DNA from: Bact-19 sp038319215
GTDB lineage: Bacteria > Bacteroidota > Bacteroidia > Bacteroidales > ML635J-15
Length of the DNA: 32,034 bases
Reading direction: 5' to 3'
Assembly (NCBI GenBank): GCA_038319215.1
Contig: JBBQCZ010000024.1
Location: forward strand, 1 to 32,034
This document shows, one piece after another, positions 1 to 9,600 of this stretch. Under the pieces are notes generated by a model. It ran no database searches. It saw only the letters and a program-made list of their open reading frames with translations, and was not told the origin of the DNA. Position 1 is the first letter of the stretch, and each line of letters opens with the position of its first letter. The position numbers and the translations under genes are program-made.

Positions 1-76
1 AGCCTACTTCCGTTTATGCAGACATGACAAAGAAATGAAAAAACAAAATACAATCTTAATTTGGATGAAAATAAAT

Positions 77-137
77 ACCATTAAAAATGTCCATTACAAG
101 ATAAGGTCTCCTAAAAACCATTATTTTTGTCCATTAC
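77..137. repeat. Two 21-bp direct repeats with a 40-bp period
   Basis: The units at 77-97 and 117-137 both read ACCATTA-N4-TGTCCATTAC and differ only in the central four bases, AAAA in the first and TTTT in the second (17 of 21 identical). Each unit contains CCATTA twice, 13 bp apart, so the hexamer occurs four times (78, 91, 118, 131). The even helical spacing suggests a protein-binding array or a remnant of a longer repeat, but no binding protein is identifiable. Confidence 0.55.
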
Positions 138-323
138 TCCTCATTTTATATATCCTGATGTTAATTTGTTTCGCAGTTCAATCAAAAGTTATCAGATAAA
201 GTTAGAAAATGAGCTACTTTTTTAAGATTTTCTATAAAAATGACTTTTTAGCTGAATTTATTTTGCAACCTGCTTAATAAATATACCGAATTATACAGAG
301 AGGGTTTTGCTTTGTAGATCTAC

Positions 324-355
324 AATAATTATAGCAACAACAAATAATTATAGCA
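324..355. repeat. Perfect 13-bp direct repeat with a 19-bp period
   Basis: AATAATTATAGCA occurs at 324-336 and again at 343-355, separated by six bases, about 300 bp upstream of the giant gene. The repeat is exact, but its AT richness means chance cannot be excluded. Confidence 0.45.
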
Positions 356-463
356 CAAAAGCTATATATATTTAAACTATCAGCAATTTACTAATCCTTG
401 TAATAAATATTTTCAAACCGTTAAATTAGGCATTAATAAGGTATTCTATGTCTAATATAGAAC

Positions 464-471
464 TATGTTTG
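464..471 (+). promoter_or_regulatory. Candidate -7 promoter box (TATGTTTG) for the giant gene
   Basis: TATGTTTG fits the Bacteroidota consensus TAnnTTTG. No clear TTTG -33 element sits 19-21 bp upstream. Use of this box would give a leader of roughly 165 nt. A closer but imperfect alternative (TATTTTTTG, one base too long in the spacer) is at 591-599. Confidence 0.3.
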
Positions 472-640
472 AAGTTGTAAGGTCAAAAAGCCTGTATATT
501 TATAATGTATTCGCCAATAAACAAAAAGTATGATACGTGGAAACCAGCAAAATGTCAAAGCTGACAGATTTAAAATGAAAGGATTATACTTATTTTTTGG
601 CGGGCGGTTCAAAATCTTAACTAACCCTAAAATCTGAGAT

Positions 641-3600
641 ATGAAAACTTTATTCAAATTAAACAAAACCAGCCCCAACAGGCTTAATTTTATTCCAATG
701 AGCACAAAATCGTTCAAAAGAACTTCTGTTTTAATTGCAATATTTTTAATATTCGCATTATTAAAACCGGTATCAATTTATTCGCAAGCATCGGCAAGTA
801 CAAACTATTCAACTCAAACAGGAAATCTTGGAACCAGTTATAGTTGGATTAATTGCTCCAGTGGCACAAGTATTATTACTGGTGATGATACTCAGGCATC
901 TGTGACCTGGCCCTTTAGCTTTAGTTTCTACAATAACAATTATACAACAGCAAACAGTTTAAGTGTGGCCACAAATGGTTTTATTAGGTTAGATGGCGTT
1001 GCTGCAGGAAGTAATTATTCGGGTTCTAGTTCTTACGATTTGACAGCTTCGGCTACTGGTTTTGGTCAGATTATTAGTATGTCAATGTACGATTGTTATG
1101 TGGGTAGAACTGCCTCTTCATGGATAAAATACTTGGTTACAGGTACAGCTCCATACCGAGTTTTAACAATTGAATACAATAATATTGAAGTCCCATATTA
1201 TGCAGGTCTATATGCAAATGTGCAAGTAAGCTTTTATGAATCACTTAATAAAGTAGTATTAAAATTCGGAACTGATAATACAAATGTTTCAGGTGTTGAC
1301 ATTGGTATTCACAGTGGTGTAAATGGTTATTTTAACAAGTGGCAGGAAGTACTAAGTGGTACAAACAACACATGGATTGAATATACACCGCCAGTAAAAG
1401 TTTTAGCTACTCAAGGAACCTCGCTCGCTTATTACACAACTCTTAAAGCTGCATTTGATAAAATAAATAGCGGAACTCATCAAGGGGATATTACAATTCA
1501 GATTCAAGAGAATACGGTGGAAACAGCATCTGCAGTTTTAAATGCAAGTGGAACGGGAAGTGCAAATTATGCATCTGTAAATGTTTTTCCTACTGCATCA
1601 GGCAAATCTATTACTGGTAATCTAGCCACACCTTTAATTGATCTCAATGGAGCAGATAATGTTACAATTGATGGTAGAGTAAATGGAATAGGGACTACAA
1701 AAGATTTAATTATTGCCAATTCTAGTACTTCTTCGGTTGCAGGAACTTCGACTATTAGATTAATTAATGATGCAACAAACAACATTATTAAATACAGCAC
1801 AATTAAAGGATCGCAAACTTTGGCAAGCAGCGGAATTATTTACTTTGCCACATCAACTGGTATCACAGGTAATGACGGTAATTCAATTAGCAATAATAAT
1901 ATTACCAATTCTTTGAATGCCAACAGACCAGTGAATGCAATTTATTCATCTGGCACGACAGGGAAAGAAAATAGTAATAATTCGATTGCCAATAATAATA
2001 TTTACGATTTCTTAAAATACAGCACCTCGTCAAACGGAATTTTTATTTCATCTAATTCTACTAATTTCAATATTATTGCAAATTCGTTTTACGAAACAAC
2101 ATCATTTGTCTCATCTGGAACTGTAGCATATAATGCTATTCAGATTGACAATATTACTGGCGATGGATTTACTGTTTCGGATAATTATTTTGGCGGAAGT
2201 TCGGCAAGTTGCGGCGGGACTGCCTGGACTAAAACAAATGCAGCAAACAATGTTTTTAATGCAATACTTTTATCAATTAGCACAACAAATGCTAGTTCCG
2301 TTCAAAATAATACTATCCGCAATTTCAATTGGAGTAATTCTTCAAATGCTGCATGGACAGGTATAAATATAGCAAATGGAACTGTAAATTTAGGAACTGT
2401 TACTGGAAACACAATCGGTTCTAATACAGGAAACGGCTCTATTACAGTAACTGGGGCAACAAATGGTCAGAATATTTATGGAATTTACATTTCTACTTCT
2501 GGTATAGTTGATTGCAAAAATAACACAATTGGCTCTATCACTTCAGCAAATGGGGCAACATTTTCTAGCAATATTTTCGGTATATACAAATCTGCAAGCG
2601 CTGGAACAATTACGGTAAGTAATAATTCAATTGGAAGCAATTCGACTAGCAATAGCATCAACGCAAGTTCATCAAGCACCTCAAATCCTCAGACAATAAA
2701 TGGAATTTGTAGTTTGGGCACTGGCACAACAATTATATCTGACAATACAATTGCAAATTTAAACAATTCAGCAACTGGTGTATCAAACTCTTCAACTTGT
2801 GGTATTCTTACTTCCTCAGGTTCAAATGCAATTCAAAACAATACTATCTATAATATTTCAAGTTCAAGTGCACAATCGGGAACTGGGACAAGTGCATCGG
2901 CGGTTGGAATTATGCAAAAAAGTAAAATTGCAGCAACATCTCAATCTGTTAACGGAAATGTAGTTTATAATATTTCAAATACTAACTCGTCTGCTAGGGT
3001 TGATGTTTATGGAATTTACTATGCTGGTCCTTCAGCTGGAATAAATATTATTATTGGAAATTTTATCCATGACTTATCCATTTCTTCTTCAAATACGTCG
3101 TCTGATATGGATGGCATTGTTCTTAATGATGGATTAACAACTTGTGCAAACAATATTATTACATTAGGAAATAACCTAACTAATGGTTATAAAATAAATG
3201 GAATATGGGATAATAGTGGAGCAACCAATAACAATAGCATTTATTTCAATACTGTTTATATCGGCGGTACTGTTACAGGAACTACTTCATCAACAAGTGC
3301 TTTATGGAATGCTGCCAATACATCTACAAGAAATTATAGAAATAATGTTTTTGTAAATGCACGTTCAGGTGGTTCAACAGGAACTCATTACGCAATAAGA
3401 CTTGCAGGAACAACAACATTAACTATTGATTACAACGACTACTTCGTTTCTGGCACAGGTGGAGTGTTAGCTTATCTGGGTTCAAACCAATCAACCCTAG
3501 CCAACTTACAAACTGCAACAGGTCAAGATGCAAATAGTTTGGCAAATAATCCACTATTTACAAATGCAGGTGGATTAAACGTAGCTGACTACTATACCGC

Positions 3601-6600
3601 TGCCTCTTTAGTCGGCGTTGATGGTACAGGTGTAACAACTGGGTTTTATGGAATTACTAGAAATATACCTCCTAAGATGGGTGCCTTAGAATCGAATAGT
3701 TACATTTGGCAAGGAGCCACTAGTACAAACTTTGCTACTGCAACAAACTGGTTAAACGGAACTGTTCCTCCAAATGGTGCTGACATTACTTTTGCTGCTA
3801 ATCCTTCTAATCACTGCGTTTTAGACCAAGACAGAATTCTTAGGAATATTTATAATGCTCAGGGCACTGACGAATTGGTCGTGAACGGCAAACAGCTAAC
3901 AATTACTGGAAATCTAATATTTAGCAATGGTGCGCAAATAAATGCAAACTCAGCTTCTTCCGTGATAATTTTTGAAGGAACAGAACCTCAAGCAATTCCA
4001 ACTGGGGCATTTGTGAGCAATACTATTGAAGCTTTGACTTTAAATAATGCTCATGGTTTGACGCAAAATGGGAATATTATTATTACTTCAAATTATTCTC
4101 TTACAACTGGAGACTATAATATTGGTGCAAATACTCTTACAATTAACGGAGCAATTTCCATAACCAATGGAAACTTAACTGGTGGAAGTACTTCAAATAT
4201 TACTATTGGAGGTTCAGGAGCAAGTACAAATTTACCCGAAGTAATTGTAAATAATTTGATTTTAAATCGTTCAAACGGAATCAACTTAGCTGGAAATCTA
4301 AGTGTCGGTGGAGCATTAACACTAACATCAGGAACCATTTCAGTGGGTGCAAATATTTTAACCATTAATGGAAGTTCTCCAACACGAACAAGCGGAAATA
4401 TTAATGCGAGTAATGCTGGAGCAACATTAGCTTTTAATAATTCATCTGCAATTACTTTAGCTGCTTCAATAATCACCTCTTCAATAAACAATTTAACTAT
4501 TAGTGGTGCTGGTGGAATAACTTCTGTTGATGATTTGACCGTCACTGGGATTTTAAATTTGTCAGCACAAAATCCAACTGCAACAAAAGGCACATTGGAT
4601 ATGTTAAATGGTGCGACAATTAAAACACTTAATATGGGTGCAAATGCCAGCACAATTGGACAAGGTGAAGTTTCGGGTATCATTAAAAGAACAACAATAA
4701 ATTCATCAGTACTTTATACTTTTGGAAGTCAATACACAACAGCATATTTTACTACAGATGGAACAATCCCTACAGAAATTAGTGCAAAAATTACTTTTGG
4801 AAGCACTCCATCATGGAGGTCTGGTGCAATAAACCGCGAGATTGAGATTATTCAAACAGGAGGTAGCGGAACAAAAGCGATGTTTACTTGCCATTATCTC
4901 GATTCAGAACTAAATGGTAATGATGAGAATAGATTAGCTTTTTGGACAAAATATCTAAGTTTTGAGTATGGACGTTCTGGAATAAATACCCAAGAAAATT
5001 GGGTTAGTCTTTCAAATGTTAATGTTGCATTTTTCCCTTCTTCGTTTGATGCAGCAAAAATTTTAACACTTGATGAATTTAGCACAGTTGCAACAATAAC
5101 ATGGAATGGCTCAGTTTCAGATTCGTGGACAAGTGTCGAAAATTGGACACCAAATTCTGGACCTTCTGCTGAAAAAAATATTATTATTCCAAATTCGGCA
5201 ACCACACCAAATTCACCAACATTGCCAGCACTAACCGAAATAAAAACTTTAACAATTGAGCCTAATGGAATAATAAACGCTGTGGCAGGTGCACAATTAA
5301 CAATAAATGGCGGTAATGGTGCTTGGATAAATAATGGTGGAACTTTAAACCCAAATACAAGTACAGTGATATTCTCAAATGCCTCACCAACATTAACAGG
5401 GGCTACAAGTTTTTATGATGTAACTATTAACACTGGAACAACACTAATGCTGCTATATGCTTCAACTATGAGAATTGCTGGTGCAGTAACTAATAATGGA
5501 GTTTGGAGAACAGTAATTGGAGGTAATAGCACTGTAGAATATAATGGTGGAAATCAAACTGTAGTTGTTCCAAATGCTTCAACAAATAGATATTATAACC
5601 TCATTTTAAGTGGCACAGGAACAAAAACACTACCAAGTTCAGCATTAAATATTGTAGGGAGTTTCTCGATTATGGATGATGTTACTACAACTGGAGCGGC
5701 TGCACTTACGATTGGAGGTAATTTGCATATTGATGATGGAGCTACATTTTCAACAGGTGCTTTTGACCATTCATTAGCTGGCAACTTCCATAATGATGGA
5801 ACATTTTCTGAATCAGCTTCACATTCGATTACTTTTAACGGAACAGTTAAGCAAACAATTCTTGGAAATTCTGAAACAACTTTCGAAAAATTAATTATCA
5901 ATAATACAGCAGGAGTTGATTTGTACCAAAATGCTATAATTAATAACTTACTTACTCTTACCAATGGAAATTTAAGTGTTGGAGAAACAAGTTTGACAAT
6001 TAACGGAGATATTGTCAAAACTGGTGGATTTCTGGTTGTTGATTCACTATCTTCTATTATATTTGGTGGAACTACAGCATTAACCTTACCAAATGCATTG
6101 TTCGAGTCAAGTCCATCATTAAACAACTTGACTATTAACAGGGCAGGTGGAGTGATTGCAAGTTCAGATTTTACAGTATTTGGAATTCTTAATCTTCAAA
6201 GTGCAAATCCAGTTTCTGGAACTATTGGTAGCTTAGACATGGGAACTAATACCCTGAATATGGGCGAAGATGCTACAACCATTGGGCTTGGGGATGTTAC
6301 TGGAATTGTTAGGAGAGCATCTTTTTTACCAAATACCGCATATACCTTTGGAAATCAGTTTACCTCTATTACATTTACGGATGGTGGAACATTACCTGAA
6401 GAAATTAGCTTAAAAATTAACATTGGCACAGCTCCATTCTATAAAGTAGATGCTATAAAAAGATCTTATGACATTGTTAGAACTGGAGGTGACAATACAA
6501 AAATATCATTAAAGCTACACTATTTGGACTCAGAATTGCAAGCCAATTTAGAATCTGAATTAGTAACTTGGGATTACCATGTTGATGAGGCTGGTCTAGT

Positions 6601-9600
6601 TGAGGAGCATGGGGTTTCAAATTCCAACAATACAGACGAATGGATAAGTATTTCAAACCGAAACTTAACCTATTTACCTACGGTTTTTGATAATCATCTC
6701 TGGACTTTATCTAAATCAATAACTCCAAAATTTACTTGGCAAGGCACACCAAGCACTGATTGGAATGATGCAAACAATTGGGCTGGCGGTACAATTCCAA
6801 TTTCAACCAGCAATGTCATAATTCCCGATGCAAGTACCACCTTGCATGACCCAGAATTATCAGCATCTGCCACAGTGAAAACAATTATAATAAATGATGG
6901 TGGCATTTTAGATGGCGGAACAGGCACAATTCTTACAATTACTGGTAGTACCGGTGCATGGCTTAATCTAGGCACATTTAATGCAGGAACTAATACTGTA
7001 ATTTTCACAAATGCCAATGCTACAATGGCAGACCCAACAAATTTCTACAATGTTACTATCGCTACTGGAGCATCTTTAACTCCTGAAGCCGACAATTTTA
7101 TGCGAATTGCCGGAACGTTTACAAATAATGGGATTTTAAGGGCAGCATTAATTCCTAATACAATTGAATTCAATGGTACTGGAGATCAAATTATTATTAA
7201 TCCAAATGGTATAACTCCTGGTTATTATAATCTAATTATTAGTGGAAGTGGAACCAAAACAATGTCTCCTCTTTCGGCAACAACAGTACATGGAGATTTT
7301 ACTATTACAGGAACAGCTACAGCAGTGTTATCTGATTCTGTTATCGTTTTCGGAAATACCAGTGTCGAAAATGGAGCAACGCTAAATATTAATAACAAAA
7401 CTCAAATGCTATATGGAAATTTCGAAAATGATGGAACCTTAACTGCAACTACAGGAGGCAATATGGTTTTCCGTGGAACAGCTCAACAGTCTATTTCTGG
7501 TAGTTCTACAACTAACTTTGATATTTTAACTATAAATAACTTAAATGGAGTTACTCAATCTTCTCCAGTAAATGTAACAAATAATTTATTATTAAGTAAT
7601 GGCGATTTGATTGTAGGCAACACAACCTTAGGTTTAAATGGAACTATAACTAGTCCAGGTGGTCAAATTCAAGTTAGTTCATCAACTAATATCAGCTTTG
7701 GCGGTGCTGACGCGATAACATTAAACAATAATTTATTTAGCGGAAATCCTTCAATTAACGATTTAACAATCAATCGTTCAGGTGGTGTAGCATTAGCAAA
7801 TCAAGGAATTGCTGTAAATGGAACATTAAATCTTACATCTGGCACTTTAACAATTGGAGAAAACACACTTACTATTGCAGGTAATTCTCCTGTTAGAACT
7901 AGTGGAAACATAAATGCCAGTAACGTTGCAGCTACTCTAGAATTTGCAAACGCAACAGCAATTACTCTTCCAGCTTCGATTTTCACAGGAAATGTAAATA
8001 ACCTTACACTTAGCGGAATAGGTGGAATTACAGCAGTTGAAAACATTTCATTGAATAGCGTTTTAAATTTGCAAGCTGCTAATCCATCTTCAACAAAAGG
8101 TATTCTTGATATGGGCAGCTACACTTTAAACATGGGTGAAAATGCAACAACTACAGGTATTGGTGATCTTACAGGAATTGTTCGCAGACAACACACATTT
8201 ACTGACGGAGTTGAATACAGCTTCGGAAATCAGTTTACAACAATAGATTTCTTAGGCATTGCAAGTAGCAGTAAACCAACATGGTTAAGTTGTAAAATAT
8301 CTATTGGCTCTGTTCCTACTTGGAGAGGTGAAGCCGTTAAAAGATATTACAGTTTTGCTCAAAGTGGTGGAACTGATAGGGTAATTGCTAAATTACATTA
8401 TCTCGATTCTGAGTTACATGATGCTGAAACAGATGAATCGCAACTCGTTTATTGGGATGCTTATGATCCTGCATTTACTCCTAATAATTTTGTAAAACTA
8501 TACCCACGTAGTAGCAATAATTATAACGACTCAGAAAATTGGATTCAACTAATTGGACCTGCAATAAACTATCTTGCGACCTCCTCAACTTTAGATGTAA
8601 AACAATGGAGTTTTAGTTATTCAACTGTAACAGAGCATATTTGGACAGGAAATGGCTCTCCTTCGTATGATGGAGACTGGAGTCTGCCTGGAAACTGGAA
8701 TGGCGGCGTTCCAACAGCACAAGATAAGGTTGTTATTCCAGATCCTGCAAACCTTCCAACTGATAATAACGGAGATTTAGCACCTTACTGCAATCTTCTT
8801 TCTTCAATTACGTCTTGCGTTGCTAAAACTGTTGAAATAAAGTCAAATGCTACTCTAAATGCTAGTGCTTACGATATTACAGTTTATGGTAATGGAGATG
8901 CTTGGGTAAATAATGGAACTTTTACTCCTGGCGAAAAAACTGTATATTTTGCAAATGGTATTATTTCAGAAGAAATGCATATTTCTGGAAGTACCCAATT
9001 CTATAATTTAAACATTACCGATAAAACTAATGTAATTCCTCAATCAGCTTGCGAGATTTTAATATCAGGAGACCTTACATGCGATGGAACAATATCCGAT
9101 GCAAATGTTAACACAATTACTTTTAACTCTGCTGTTGCAAATCAAAATTTAATTGGTAGAGGAACTGTAAATATTTACAATTTAACAATGAACAATACTT
9201 TTGCTACTGGAGTTTTAAATCTTTTAATGCCAATAAACATATCTAATATTTTAACATTAACCAGCAATAATATAGTTTGCGATGATGTTAACTTTATAAG
9301 TATGGGAACGGCATCTACAGTTTCTCCAACAGAAGGAATTGCAACAAGTTATGTTGAAGGGCCAATGGCAAAGATGGGTGATGCAGCGTTTACATTTCCA
9401 ATTGGGTCGGCAAGTGTTTGGGCTCCAATAGGAATAGAGGCGCCAGCAAGTTCTTCTACAATTTCGGCTACTTACAATGCTGGAGGTGGACCATACAACT
9501 GGTCAACGGCTTATATGTGTAGTGGCAGCGATATTGTTTACACTAGTGGGGTAGAAAATTGGGAACTTACAACTACTGACGCTACTCCTGGAGTTACATT

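Larger units (their letters stand above)
1..640. other. Non-coding upstream region, no gene recognised
   Basis: AT-rich spacer before the giant secreted-protein gene. Frame 2 is open from the window edge to a TAA near 199, but its conceptual peptide resembles nothing I know and could equally be chance. The stretch contains a 40-bp-period repeat pair (77-137), a 19-bp-period repeat pair (324-355) and one good match to the Bacteroidota -7 box (464-471). An antisense frame running back from 717 overlaps the real gene start and is treated as a shadow. Confidence 0.6.

Noticed and set aside
2..199. Open frame from the left edge that might be the 3' end of a gene
   Set aside because: About 65 residues with no recognisable motif, crossing the repeat array; cannot be supported without upstream sequence.
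463..717. 84-residue minus-strand frame over the start of the giant gene
   Set aside because: Overlaps the signal-peptide region of a certain gene and has no identifiable family; likely chance.
4114..4683. 189-residue antisense frame within the giant gene (also 5593-6126, 177 residues)
   Set aside because: Hydrophobic valine/proline-rich translations mirror the Thr/Asn/Gly repeats on the coding strand; no start context or homology.
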